Part shown: one piece after another, positions 24,624 through 32,569 of the stretch | How the letters are laid out: each line of letters starts with the position of its first letter | Numbering within the stretch: the first letter of the stretch is position 1 | Virus record (IMG/VR): IMGVR_UViG_3300036780_000171 | Location: 1-64,000 of that record | From: a virus | Direction: 5' to 3' (one strand) | Length of the DNA: 64,000 bases | Position numbers and translations under genes: made by a program | Notes under the pieces: generated by a model | Databases searched by the model: none | Told to the model about the DNA's origin: nothing | Seen by the model: the letters and a program-made list of their open reading frames with translations, nothing else

Positions 24624-25029
24624 GTTTTCTGCGCCCAGTACGCCAGCGATATTTATTCTGACTATCTGCCGAAGCTCTCTTACAAGCATTACATCGACAG
24701 CCATATTTATATCCTGTATATGTACCATGGATTAAATGTCGTTTTCTTCTTCCAGCTAACCTACCTTTACGAGAAGCATCTTGCATATTGTCAGCGCGTG
24801 TACCAAGAAATAAATGGCTAGGGTTTACGCATATCTTATTGTCACATTTATGGCATACATCAATTCCTTTGGGTATATCCCCGTTAGAAATAATCCATGA
24901 AACACGATGTGTGTCAATAACTTTTTTGCCGACTTTAAAACAGCCATAGCCATTTTTAGTACGTCTTGCGGCCATCCATAGCCAGCAATTGCTAGATTTA
25001 TCGACTTTAAGCCAAAAACGCTTCTCCAT
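24556..25029 (-). CDS. HNH endonuclease running into tRNA-Lys
   Basis: 157 residues. HNH core: [49 protein letters not shown] basic Cys segment follows ([13 protein letters not shown]). About the last 22 residues are translated from the tRNA-Lys sequence, so the true C-terminus is set by the insertion site. It has its own promoter, and divides the minus tRNA operon into Trp-Pro and Lys-Arg-Gln-Gln-Met. Confidence 0.87.
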   Translation of the reverse strand: MEKRFWLKVDKSSNCWLWMAARRTKNGYGCFKVGKKVIDTHRVSWIISNGDIPKGIDVCHKCDNKICVNPSHLFLGTRADNMQDASRKGRLAGRRKRHLIHGTYTGYKYGCRCNACKRASADSQNKYRWRTGRRKRASNSEAENRTLNAAVEISKFS

Positions 25030-25037
25030 TGGTCGTC

Positions 25038-25066
25038 ATTATAGCACGAACCTTTTTAATGTACAA
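25038..25066 (-). promoter_or_regulatory. Promoter of HNH gene in tRNA array
   Basis: TTGTAC (25066-25061), 17-bp spacer ending CGTGC, TATAAT (25043-25038); the ATG is 9 bp downstream. It starts 4 bp after tRNA-Pro. Confidence 0.7.
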
Positions 25067-25069
25067 TAT

Positions 25070-25145
25070 TGGTCAGGGTTGCAGGCTTTGCTCCCGCCGC
25101 CTCTGAGTCCCAAACCCAGCGCTCTACTAAATGAGCTAAACCCTG
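25070..25145 (-). tRNA. tRNA-Pro (UGG), non-canonical loops
   Basis: 76 nt, CCA encoded. Acceptor CAGGGTT/AACCCTG starts with the C1-G72 pair typical of tRNA-Pro. Anticodon loop TTTGGGA. The T-loop is AGCAAAG and the D-loop ATTTAGTA, lacking the TTC and GG signatures, as in the Phe-like tRNA at 23265. Confidence 0.75.
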
Positions 25146-25148
25146 ATA

Positions 25149-25219
25149 TGGCACCGGTGTAAGGGTTCGAACCTCATCTCGCAGTTTTGGAGGCTGCTAC
25201 GCTCCTAAGCGTCACCGAT
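25149..25219 (-). tRNA. tRNA-Trp (CCA)
   Basis: 71 nt, ends GCCA. Acceptor ATCGGTG/CACCGGT, anticodon loop CTCCAAA, T-loop TTCGAAC. Short D-arm. The first tRNA of the minus operon; reads only TGG. Confidence 0.85.
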
Positions 25220-25221
25220 AC

Positions 25222-25348
25222 GAAAAAACCGCCCTTGTGTAGGCGGTTTCCTTTGCTATGTTAAGAATTCTGACTATGCTAAGAAACCACCCGTGCTAAT
25301 CGGATTATCGTGCTTCCACACGCGGACTGGTTTACATATGTTAGCCAT
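25222..25348 (-). promoter_or_regulatory. Attenuator of minus-strand tRNA operon
   Basis: Terminator stem AAACCGCC (25249-25242) with GGCGGTTT (25233-25226) and a T6 run lies just before tRNA-Trp. GGTGGTTTC (25291-25283), inside the leader frame, can pair with GAAACCGCC (25250-25242) with one G-U pair and so exclude the terminator. Start-region GCTAA can pair with TTAGC near the leader stop, as in the other operon. Same design as 23134-23255. Confidence 0.65.
25274..25348 (-). CDS. tRNA-operon leader peptide
   Basis: 24-codon frame starting at the predicted transcription start. Residues 6-12 read KPVRVWK, with CCA, TGG and AAG matching the operon's tRNA-Pro, tRNA-Trp and tRNA-Lys; the Arg codon (CGC) is not read by the Arg UCU tRNA and no Gln codon is present. 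The antiterminator lies in codons 20-22. Regulatory role inferred. Confidence 0.6.
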   Translation of the reverse strand: MANICKPVRVWKHDNPISTGGFLA

Positions 25349-25354
25349 ATTTTT

Positions 25355-25383
25355 ATTATATGGTAGTGAATAAAAAAAATCAA
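25355..25383 (-). promoter_or_regulatory. Promoter of minus-strand tRNA operon
   Basis: TTGATT (25383-25378), 17 bp, TATAAT (25360-25355), directly after the terminase stop codon. From the -10 on, 20 nt match the promoter at 23124. Confidence 0.8.
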
Positions 25384-25386
25384 GTC

Positions 25387-26793
25387 CTACATAAATACCA
25401 CATCATTTGCCGTTACTGCTACAGTGTTACTAAATGTCATTGAAGCGGCATCGGCTATGTCAGGACTAGCAATACCACGTTTGCCAAGCTCTTCCTTTGG
25501 CTCAATTTTCACTCGGCTGGCGCTATCCGGCTTATAGTTAATTAAGCTAATCTGATAAAATTCTTCGGTTTTAACAATTTTGCCGCCGCCCTTTACCCAC
25601 TGGCCAAGTAACCAGTATGCTTCCGCGCGCAAGTTAGCATAGCTGTCTTTTTCGTATGCTGTAGTTCCGCCTTTGAATGTATTGACTACTATATTTCGTT
25701 CGGCCAAACGGTTGCCCACGCCATGACCCACGCCGCTATCGTCAACCGTAACGTCTGTGCTGGTTATCTCGTATTCTTTCATATAGCCTTCAATCCGGCC
25801 GACTTGTGCCATTAAATCAGGGTCACGGTTCTTTTCTAGCAAGCGCATATAATTGTCGTAACGCAGCACAAACGTGGTGTAGTTACTTCCACCGGCCGCG
25901 ATGTCAACACCTAAGCGCGGCCGACCCACGGGGCGCGGTATTTGTAGCTCGGCATCTTCGTATGCTCTCTCAAGGTCACTATCCGTAACCAGCTTCCGCC
26001 AGCCCTGCTCATTAACTTCATCTTCTTCGGGGAATTGGCAAGCATAGAGAATATCGAAAAAGGCTTCATTTCGCATTTCCTCGATAAAGGCTTCGCTATA
26101 GCGATTTTCTCTAAGTGCCTGCACATAGTCGATAAAAATACGGAAATAGCGGCCATTGTTCCATGTCCGGTGGAAGTGATTGCGATAAAATGGGTTGCCA
26201 ATTTTGAGCAAGAAGCTATCTTGCTGACCACCAAGCATACGCATAACCATGCTCTGTAGGTCATCTGGAATCAGCGCTGACTCGTCTTCTATAATATTTG
26301 GGCTACCAAAGCCAGTTAATGACTCTTTCACGCGTTGGCGGTTGCGAGAGTCGGCTGTAAAGGTACGTATGCCGCCGCCGCCTTTCCAAGTCACCTGTCG
26401 CTTATTTCTGGTACGACGCAATTTATCTAGCGGTTCGTTCGGGTCAAGCTCAAGCTGGCTATAGAATTGTTCATGGTCGAATGAGTGCTGTATCACCTTT
26501 TCCATAATAATCTGCGACTTTGGTTCTGACCCCGTCACAATAGCAAACTGCTCATGAAAGGCTTGGCTACGCACGATTAAAGCCATCGCCACCGTTGAGC
26601 TTTTACCATACTGTGTGCTGGCAATAACCTGCACCCGTTGGTGGTCTTTTATAAATATGACATTAAAAATATCTGCCTGGCCGTCTGTTAATTCAAACGG
26701 TAAGCCTTTATCATCTCTAAAATAGCGTCTAACTATTTGCTTCGCTATTTCCCGATTCTGCTGTCTCGCTTGGCTCGTCGTCGGCATTTTCAA
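25387..26793 (-). CDS. terL: Terminase large subunit
   Basis: 468 residues. ATPase half: Walker A-like STQYGKSSTVAM, Walker B IIEDESALI and a coupling region near SLTGFGSPN. Nuclease half: RLGVDIAAGGSNYTTFV, DVTVDDSGVGHGV and SPDIADAASM supply the acidic metal ligands of the RNase H fold. It packages DNA through the portal. Its 5' end overlaps the small subunit gene by 65 nt; the start could be a few codons in (KMPTTSQ). Confidence 0.93.
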   Translation of the reverse strand: MKMPTTSQARQQNREIAKQIVRRYFRDDKGLPFELTDGQADIFNVIFIKDHQRVQVIASTQYGKSSTVAMALIVRSQAFHEQFAIVTGSEPKSQIIMEKVIQHSFDHEQFYSQLELDPNEPLDKLRRTRNKRQVTWKGGGGIRTFTADSRNRQRVKESLTGFGSPNIIEDESALIPDDLQSMVMRMLGGQQDSFLLKIGNPFYRNHFHRTWNNGRYFRIFIDYVQALRENRYSEAFIEEMRNEAFFDILYACQFPEEDEVNEQGWRKLVTDSDLERAYEDAELQIPRPVGRPRLGVDIAAGGSNYTTFVLRYDNYMRLLEKNRDPDLMAQVGRIEGYMKEYEITSTDVTVDDSGVGHGVGNRLAERNIVVNTFKGGTTAYEKDSYANLRAEAYWLLGQWVKGGGKIVKTEEFYQISLINYKPDSASRVKIEPKEELGKRGIASPDIADAASMTFSNTVAVTANDVVFM

Positions 26794-27172
26794 GGTTCTT
26801 TCTCATAAGATTGGCTAGTTCACGCAACTCGTCATCTTCTTTGGTTTTAATCTCGCCCTCGACTTCAACCTTGGCTTTATTTGTAAAGTTTGGGTCTTTT
26901 TTCTCCAAGTACCATTTGGCCGTTGGTAAATCTTTCCCTGATGCAAGGGCTTCGGCCACTATATCACGGCTGGTTTGGGCTAGAAAGTTTTTAGCTGCTT
27001 CCATTCTTTGGGAAAACTCAGGATATTTTTTCAGCCAATCATAATAGGTCGTTATATCTATAACAGCGTAACGACAAGCTGCTTCGATTGAGCTATCACG
27101 CTGAAGCATAGCAACGAGTTTCCCAACGATTTCCTCGCTATAAATTGTTGGTCTACCTATTTTTTTTGCCAT
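26729..27172 (-). CDS. terS: Terminase small subunit
   Basis: 147 residues. N-terminal helix-turn-helix (GRPTIYSEEIVGKL, SIEAACRYAVIDITTYYDWL) typical of small terminases that bind the pac/cos site, then a coiled-coil oligomerisation part and an acidic tail. It directly precedes terL. Confidence 0.8.
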   Translation of the reverse strand: MAKKIGRPTIYSEEIVGKLVAMLQRDSSIEAACRYAVIDITTYYDWLKKYPEFSQRMEAAKNFLAQTSRDIVAEALASGKDLPTAKWYLEKKDPNFTNKAKVEVEGEIKTKEDDELRELANLMRKNLENADDEPSETAESGNSEANS

Positions 27173-27173
27173 A

Positions 27174-27326
27174 CTATTCTTTCGAAAGCTCGCCTGATAT
27201 TTTGGCAGCCATTAGGCACCAAACGCAAGTCCAGCCTCGTTTATTCGTCTTAATATTTAATGTGCGTACAAGCTTGGTGCCTGGACCTTGAATCGGGCAG
27301 TCATGTACTGGTGGTTTTTCGGCCAT
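27174..27326 (-). CDS. Small Cys-containing protein
   Basis: 50 residues with CPIQGPGTK and TCVWCLMAA; probably a zinc knuckle. It ends just before terS. No family recognised. Confidence 0.5.
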   Translation of the reverse strand: MAEKPPVHDCPIQGPGTKLVRTLNIKTNKRGWTCVWCLMAAKISGELSKE

Positions 27327-27330
27327 CTTT

Positions 27331-27780
27331 TTATCCTATACTCAATACTATATTCTCTGGCATACAGTCGCACTTCCATAAATATCCGGTTACTTTTTTG
27401 GCAATACTATCATACTGTGGTTGCATTGGTTGACCACAGTTCAGACACTCATGTTTGGCTAAAAGCCGGGGATTCTCATATACATTGCCAAGCACCTCGT
27501 AATCTACCGTGGGTTCGTCAATATTGAAGCCAATGGCTTGTATCGTGCCAATAAACTTTGAGCCATATTTGACTTCGAAAATAGCTCGTCGGTCTGACTT
27601 ATATGATACAATATCGCCTTCGTATATTGGTTTGCCAAATTTATCTTTGTAGCCGGTATATTGCATAACATGGAAATTGTACTTAATGCCATACCGCAAG
27701 ACATTCCAAGGTGTAGCATCAGGTGAAGCAAGCATTTCTCTACTGTCTTTATCCCAAGCCCGAAATTTAAACTCACGCAT
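27331..27780 (-). CDS. YopX family protein with zinc ribbon
   Basis: 149 residues. N-terminal YopX features MREFKFRAWDKDSREM, MQYTGYKDKFGKPIYEGDIV and VLGNVYENPRLL. An extra C-terminal zinc ribbon (CLNCGQPMQPQ...WKCDCM) is absent from the paralogue at 1420. Role unknown. Confidence 0.88.
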   Translation of the reverse strand: MREFKFRAWDKDSREMLASPDATPWNVLRYGIKYNFHVMQYTGYKDKFGKPIYEGDIVSYKSDRRAIFEVKYGSKFIGTIQAIGFNIDEPTVDYEVLGNVYENPRLLAKHECLNCGQPMQPQYDSIAKKVTGYLWKCDCMPENIVLSIG

Positions 27781-27781
27781 C

Positions 27782-28372
27782 TTAATTCTCGTTGATTAAC
27801 TCAAGCAATGCGGTTTCTTTGCTCTCATCAATAGCCAATAAATGCTGCATGACTCTATCGCCATCATCCTTGCCAAAGTGAAATACGATGGTCACACCAT
27901 CACCGGCTACTTTACCGCTGCTATCATAGTTATCAAAGTCAAAGTTCGCAATTTCCTGCAGCTCTTCCAGTTCGGTTTCCGTGTAAGGCAATAGCACTTG
28001 GCCGGGGTACTCAATAAGCAATTTGTTTACCAGGTAGGCTTCTTCGACCCTATCGAATGGTACTTGCTGCTGGTACCAGATAGTTAATTCACGGGCGCGT
28101 TTATCGTCAACCTTACCTTCATTGTAGATATTTATTTCTGTAAAGCCTAGCTCTTTTGCCGCAGTGTATCTTTGGGCACCATCAATAATTTCGTAAGAAT
28201 CTTTTTCTAATTCTCTCACTAATATTATGCCTCTTAAACCATTAGTTTGAATACTTTTAACTATCTTGTGGTATTCACTGGTGTCTGCTTTTTTCGGATT
28301 ATACTCATTAGGTTTAACACTATTAATGTCAACCTTTAGTATCTTAGCTGGTTCGAAGTCTAGATTTGCCAT
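27782..28372 (-). CDS. ParB/Srx-fold protein
   Basis: 196 residues. ParB-like nuclease fold: DINSVKPNEYNPKK, VKSIQTNGLRGIILVREL, IDGAQRYTAAKELG (box II). No HTH DNA-binding half, so not a partition ParB. Phage genes of this type often accompany DNA-modification genes; the adjacent DpdA-like gene fits that. Could act as nuclease, NTPase or specificity factor. Confidence 0.8.
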   Translation of the reverse strand: MANLDFEPAKILKVDINSVKPNEYNPKKADTSEYHKIVKSIQTNGLRGIILVRELEKDSYEIIDGAQRYTAAKELGFTEINIYNEGKVDDKRARELTIWYQQQVPFDRVEEAYLVNKLLIEYPGQVLLPYTETELEELQEIANFDFDNYDSSGKVAGDGVTIVFHFGKDDGDRVMQHLLAIDESKETALLELINEN

Positions 28373-28427
28373 ATACTCTTATATTCTTGTTATGCCAGGT
28401 CGTATGGTTATTATTATACTGCTGTAG

Positions 28428-29174
28428 TTATGACCAATCAACCCCTCTCTTGCGCCATAGGTCTGTTACCTGGTGTTGTAATTTTATAAAATGTTGGGCT
28501 TCTTTGGCGAGTCTGATAGCATAAGGCGTTACCTTAGCATTGACAATAATTGCCCGTTTGTCTTTGAGCCGCTTGGTACTACCATACTTGCCCGGGCTTA
28601 ACCAGGCGGTGCTATCCACGCTATAGTATGGGTAACGCTGCAGCATTGGCGCATTGGTCATGCCAAGCCCGTGAACGCGTACATCGCCCCGTGTATGCGA
28701 AAAAACATAGTCCAAAAAGCTAGTTAGGACATCGCGATTGGTGTTTACTCCGGCCACACCGCCCACGGCCATGAGCGCATCGTTATCTGACATAGCCCGT
28801 TGTAGTACTTTATCGCGCAGCGAACTATCGCAGTAATCCGAGTAGTGGTATATGTCAATGATTTTGGCTTTGGTTTGCGCTCGCAGCTGATTAAGATTTT
28901 TTTCCGTTTGGGTTGGGTCGCTGGTGTCGAGATTAAAGGCCAGCTTTACGTTGTAGCGATTTATATAGTCTATATATTGCTGGACAGGTATATTAATACC
29001 TTTGACGCGAGCGGTATAGCCGCCGCTATCAATAATCATTTGCTTAAAATCTGACTGTCGGGGATTCTTTTTATATCCCAATGACCATGCGGACTTTAAG
29101 CAGTAATCAGCGCCTTGTTGTTTGAGAATATCATGGAATAGCGGGGTTTCCGAGCCAGCAAAAAATAATTTCAT
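28428..29174 (-). CDS. dpdA: DpdA-like DNA deazaguanine transglycosylase
   Basis: 248 residues with the TGT-like barrel pattern of phage DpdA proteins: N-terminal KLFFAGSETP, active-site DSGGYTA, AFNLDTSDP, and MAVGGVAG. Such enzymes exchange guanine in DNA for preQ0-type bases. The preQ0 genes lie beside it (29431-32942). It is shorter than bacterial DpdA, as usual in phages. Confidence 0.8.
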   Translation of the reverse strand: MKLFFAGSETPLFHDILKQQGADYCLKSAWSLGYKKNPRQSDFKQMIIDSGGYTARVKGINIPVQQYIDYINRYNVKLAFNLDTSDPTQTEKNLNQLRAQTKAKIIDIYHYSDYCDSSLRDKVLQRAMSDNDALMAVGGVAGVNTNRDVLTSFLDYVFSHTRGDVRVHGLGMTNAPMLQRYPYYSVDSTAWLSPGKYGSTKRLKDKRAIIVNAKVTPYAIRLAKEAQHFIKLQHQVTDLWRKRGVDWS

Positions 29175-29434
29175 TGCTCATCAATTTCAATCGGCTTGCC
29201 ATTAAATACGTAAATACCTTGGGCTATCATTTCGTTAAATAAATCGACCCTATCTTGCAATATGTGGTCGGATAGTAATTTATGCTCTGATTTGGTGGCT
29301 GCCCATTCTGAAAACTCGGCATTGGTCAAGCTATCTGCACCAACATAATAAGGCTGGCCATTTTTAAACTTGACTAATTCAACATTATGTAAATTATCCA
29401 GCGTACACTGTTCCATGACTCGCAAGACTCTCAT
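29171..29434 (-). CDS. Hypothetical protein in deazaguanine cluster
   Basis: 87 residues, coupled by ATGA to both dpdA and queC. Predicted alpha/beta; no motif recognised. Its position suggests a part in base modification. Confidence 0.6.
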   Translation of the reverse strand: MRVLRVMEQCTLDNLHNVELVKFKNGQPYYVGADSLTNAEFSEWAATKSEHKLLSDHILQDRVDLFNEMIAQGIYVFNGKPIEIDEQ

Positions 29435-30405
29435 ATGGCACCTCTCATCTCAAACCAACGTTTTAGTAGCATCTTGGTACGGCCAATACGATAATCCCGT
29501 ATATCCAGCTTGCTGGTCAATATGCTAGGGTCTGGCTCTTCCAGATGTGGTTCGTGAATACCGTTATTTTCCATGGCTATAGCACGACTGACACAGGCAT
29601 TGCAAGTACCGCAAGCTATCTCGGAATCACTATAACATGACGTTGAGAAATCGGTTAGCTCTTGGGCATCGAACTCCTGACCGTATTTGTGGATGAGCTG
29701 GCTTTTTGTCCACTTGCCAAACGGCGTATGCACTTTGACTTTTTGTGGTTCAAGCCCTTGAAATTTGCCGGTGGTAATAGACTTGAGCAGTTTGCTGGCG
29801 TGACGGTAAAAGGTGGGATTTTTATCAGGTGCCCATTCGGCAATCTGGCTTAGTACAATATCAGGCGAATACGTGCTGGCAGCCATAAGAAAGTATAGAT
29901 TACGATATGGAATATAGCCATTATCCATTTCATGCTGACCAAGTTGTAGGCTACGGTCAATGGTAATGTCACCGTCAAACCGTTCACGTATTTTTCCAAC
30001 GGCTGCCAGTTCTTTGTCTTGTGCTCTATGGCCTATGGCAAAGTATACGGCTTTTGGCTGGCCTAGTAACCGCCAAGTGGCAAAGCTATCCAATCCGCCC
30101 GATAATAGCATGACACTGTCTTCTGGTGGCTGCTCCACGCGTTTATGCTGATATGGTTCGTAAGCAAAGTTGTGGGTATACCTATCTTGTTCCATGTGTC
30201 GTTGCCAGGCTTCGCCAAGCGCTGGTGCAATGGCTGATGCCCTACTGACTGCCACATCGGTATTATGGTGGTTGCGACATAAACGTTGCCAAGTCTCGAT
30301 TTGCACGGCTTGGCCGAGTACAAACATATCAGGCAAGGTCGTTAATACCGCTTGCTCAAAACCGGCTTCTTCGTATGTAGTCGCAAAATGTTCGTGGGTT
30401 TTCAT
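29431..30405 (-). CDS. queC: 7-cyano-7-deazaguanine synthase-like (QueC)
   Basis: 324 residues. PP-loop SVMLLSGGLDSFATW and the zinc ligands CYSDSEIACGTCNACVSR identify QueC, which makes preQ0 from CDG with ATP and ammonia. About 100 extra N-terminal residues precede the PP-loop (normal QueC is about 230). That extension is unrecognised. Confidence 0.85.
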   Translation of the reverse strand: MKTHEHFATTYEEAGFEQAVLTTLPDMFVLGQAVQIETWQRLCRNHHNTDVAVSRASAIAPALGEAWQRHMEQDRYTHNFAYEPYQHKRVEQPPEDSVMLLSGGLDSFATWRLLGQPKAVYFAIGHRAQDKELAAVGKIRERFDGDITIDRSLQLGQHEMDNGYIPYRNLYFLMAASTYSPDIVLSQIAEWAPDKNPTFYRHASKLLKSITTGKFQGLEPQKVKVHTPFGKWTKSQLIHKYGQEFDAQELTDFSTSCYSDSEIACGTCNACVSRAIAMENNGIHEPHLEEPDPSILTSKLDIRDYRIGRTKMLLKRWFEMRGAI

Positions 30406-30407
30406 GT

Positions 30408-30530
30408 CTATTGGAATGACGTAAATATTGATGTAGCAGCGCCGACAAAAATAAGTGCAAAAAATAGAATAATGCCGACAATTAGCGCGGCAAATATTAA
30501 GTTATTTAGATTATATTTAAGCTTTACCAT
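30408..30530 (-). CDS. 40-residue single-TM protein
   Basis: One long hydrophobic helix (LIFAALIVGIILFFALIFVG). The ATG lies inside the 3' end of the folE fusion gene; no clear RBS. Function unknown. Confidence 0.45.
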   Translation of the reverse strand: MVKLKYNLNNLIFAALIVGIILFFALIFVGAATSIFTSFQ

Positions 30531-31599
30531 TAATAAATGAAATCCATTCCTGGCGTGTAGCCAGCTGCTCCTTAAATGCCCCGAGTAAATGAGCTGTAGT
30601 GACTTCTTGACCATCTTGTTTGACCCCACGCATAACCATACAATAGTGCCTGCCCTTGATAGATACTGCTACTCCTTTTGGTTCTAGGTTACTATAAATT
30701 GCGTTTGCAAGATGAACAGTCAGCTGTTCCTGGAGAATAGGTTGACGACCGAGTAGTTCAGCTATCCTTGTAAACTTAGATAACCCCATAACTGACCCGT
30801 CAGGAATATATGCTAACGCAATGCTATAGTCAACTGGCAATAAATGATGCGGGCATAAACTATAGACCTTTATATTTGTGAATACTATCATCTCATCATT
30901 GTCACAAGGGAATTTTGACTTGAAAATTGCTTCTATTTCTTGCTTGGCTTTTGGCTTGTTACCTTCAAATAACTCCTGATACATTCTGGCAACCCGCAGC
31001 GGAGTTTCTTTAAAATCAGGTTCATCAAGGTTGACGCCTAGAGACTTAAGAATCTTCGCAATGTAGTTCTCAACGGTAGCTAAACCAGCAAAGTGACCAC
31101 TTGTTTTGCCGACTTCATTATGTATTTTTGAATGGTCTGGACGACATAAAATAATTAGGTTGGAAGTATCATTATTCCATTTCCTACCGTCAAGATGATG
31201 CACGATTAAGTCAAAGCCATCAACTGGTTCTCCACATCTTTGACAAAACTTACCACGTTCTTTAATAATAATTTTTTTGGCGATAATAAAAGAATCTTTG
31301 GTTAAGCTTTCTTTTATCTTTTCTATCTGTTCGGCCGTCTTTGGATATTTACCGCTTTTTTGTCTTAATTCTATTTGTTTCTGGTCTTGCATTTGTCTGG
31401 TAGCAAGCTCACTTTTTAGTTGTCTCAGCTTAGGGGTATATGATTTCTTAATAATATTGCTATGGTCTTGATAGCGACAAGTAACCGAACAATAAATTCC
31501 TTTTTGCATACTAGGGTAATACTCAAACTTTTTGTCGCAAACTAGACAAGTTGCAGTTTTTTTGGCACCATTTTTGCTGCTTTGGTTATTTTTTACCAT
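30517..31599 (-). CDS. folE: HNH endonuclease-GTP cyclohydrolase I fusion
   Basis: 360 residues. Residues 1-45: Cys finger (CLVCDKKF, YCSVTCRYQ). About 115-165: HNH core (CQRCGEPV, LIVHHLDGRKWNNDTSN, CRPDHSKIH). About 172-360: a complete FolE (ETPLRVARMYQELFEG, SLCPHHLLPVDY, GLSKFTRIAE, HYCMVMRG), with zinc and GTP residues present. FolE makes dihydroneopterin triphosphate, the first step to preQ0. No start codon is visible at the join, so FolE is probably made only as the fusion. Confidence 0.88.
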   Translation of the reverse strand: MVKNNQSSKNGAKKTATCLVCDKKFEYYPSMQKGIYCSVTCRYQDHSNIIKKSYTPKLRQLKSELATRQMQDQKQIELRQKSGKYPKTAEQIEKIKESLTKDSFIIAKKIIIKERGKFCQRCGEPVDGFDLIVHHLDGRKWNNDTSNLIILCRPDHSKIHNEVGKTSGHFAGLATVENYIAKILKSLGVNLDEPDFKETPLRVARMYQELFEGNKPKAKQEIEAIFKSKFPCDNDEMIVFTNIKVYSLCPHHLLPVDYSIALAYIPDGSVMGLSKFTRIAELLGRQPILQEQLTVHLANAIYSNLEPKGVAVSIKGRHYCMVMRGVKQDGQEVTTAHLLGAFKEQLATRQEWISFINGKA

Positions 31600-31605
31600 G
31601 TATTT

Positions 31606-31634
31606 ATTATATATTACTAAAAAGATAAGTACAA
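31606..31634 (-). promoter_or_regulatory. Promoter of HNH-folE
   Basis: TTGTAC (31634-31629), 17 bp, TATAAT (31611-31606); ATG 7 bp downstream, so leaderless. It starts just beyond the queE stop. Confidence 0.7.
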
Positions 31635-31637
31635 ACT

Positions 31638-32411
31638 CTATGTGCCTCTCACGTCTCCGAATAGCGCGATATGCAGCCTGCCGGAGAGATTAAAGCCGTG
31701 CTCGATACAAAAGTCCACTAATTGGCGTTGACCCGACTGGATTTTTTCAGCCGTGCGGCCTTCGGGCATCAGAAAGACGCGCTGTGGCGGTATGTCATAC
31801 TTGTCCACCAGGCTAAGCGCTTCTTCCAGGTCATGGTAGGTTGAGATAACAAACTTAAAGTCGGCTTGCGGCAACGCGACAAAGGCTTCCATGGCACGCG
31901 GTTTGTCGCGTTTCTTCGGGTAGTTGCCGGAATTTTCGAGCTTGGGGCTGACGTTAAATTGGCCAACCCTGGCCGCCAGCTCAGGTTTTGGGGCAATGGT
32001 GCCGTTGGTTTCAATCTCAGTGGCAAACGACGGGTCACGCTGCCACACTTTGTCTATAAGGTCGACTATGCGGCCTTGTTGGAGAAGCGGCTCGCCGCCA
32101 GTCACTATTAACCGGCGTGGGGCTTTGGCCACCACTATATCAGCTACGGCGTCGGTATCCAGGCTCATTTCTTCGGCCGCACGGCGGAATATGCGATTGT
32201 CGTCGTGTGGTGCGCTTTCGGCAGCGCTATTCTCAAACCGCCATGTTTCTGGCACATCGCACCACGAACATGTCAAGTTGCAACCGCTCAAGCGCACGAA
32301 CGTTGAAGGCTCGCCAGCGTGTCGACCTTCGCCCTGGATAGTATCGAATATCTGTGGTAGCTCCGAGCCGCTTTCCATACGCGAAAGCGTTAGGTCGACA
32401 ACTTCGCTCAT
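31638..32411 (-). CDS. queE: 7-carboxy-7-deazaguanine synthase-like (QueE)
   Basis: 257 residues. Radical-SAM cluster motif GCNLTCSWCD (CX3CX2C), preceded by DTIQGEGRHAGEPSTFVRL and followed by IVTGGEPLLQQ. QueE converts carboxytetrahydropterin to CDG. An insertion of about 35 residues after the cluster motif (ENSAAESAPHDDN region) is longer than in many QueE. ATGA overlap with the membrane gene upstream. Confidence 0.88.
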   Translation of the reverse strand: MSEVVDLTLSRMESGSELPQIFDTIQGEGRHAGEPSTFVRLSGCNLTCSWCDVPETWRFENSAAESAPHDDNRIFRRAAEEMSLDTDAVADIVVAKAPRRLIVTGGEPLLQQGRIVDLIDKVWQRDPSFATEIETNGTIAPKPELAARVGQFNVSPKLENSGNYPKKRDKPRAMEAFVALPQADFKFVISTYHDLEEALSLVDKYDIPPQRVFLMPEGRTAEKIQSGQRQLVDFCIEHGFNLSGRLHIALFGDVRGT

Positions 32412-32569
32412 ACGAGTTCCTCGAAGATACCAAGTATTTCAGCCACGATAAGCAAAATGCCAGCCCATACCAGCCATGCTAGATGTAACGTTGTTACAAC
32501 CCCGACAAGTGAGATACCTGCTAGGATTCGAATAAGCGACTTTGCCAGACTAATATTTTTATGATTCAT
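32408..32569 (-). CDS. 53-residue two-TM protein
   Basis: Two hydrophobic stretches (LIRILAGISLVGVVTTL; AWLVWAGILLIVAEILGIF). It overlaps queD and queE at its two ends. No motif; conserved role unlikely to be base synthesis itself. Confidence 0.5.
   Translation of the reverse strand: MNHKNISLAKSLIRILAGISLVGVVTTLHLAWLVWAGILLIVAEILGIFEELV

Noticed and set aside
23265-25219. Searched the array for a suppressor tRNA or evidence of stop-codon recoding.
   Set aside because: No anticodon reads a stop; Trp has CCA, and all three stops are used to end genes.
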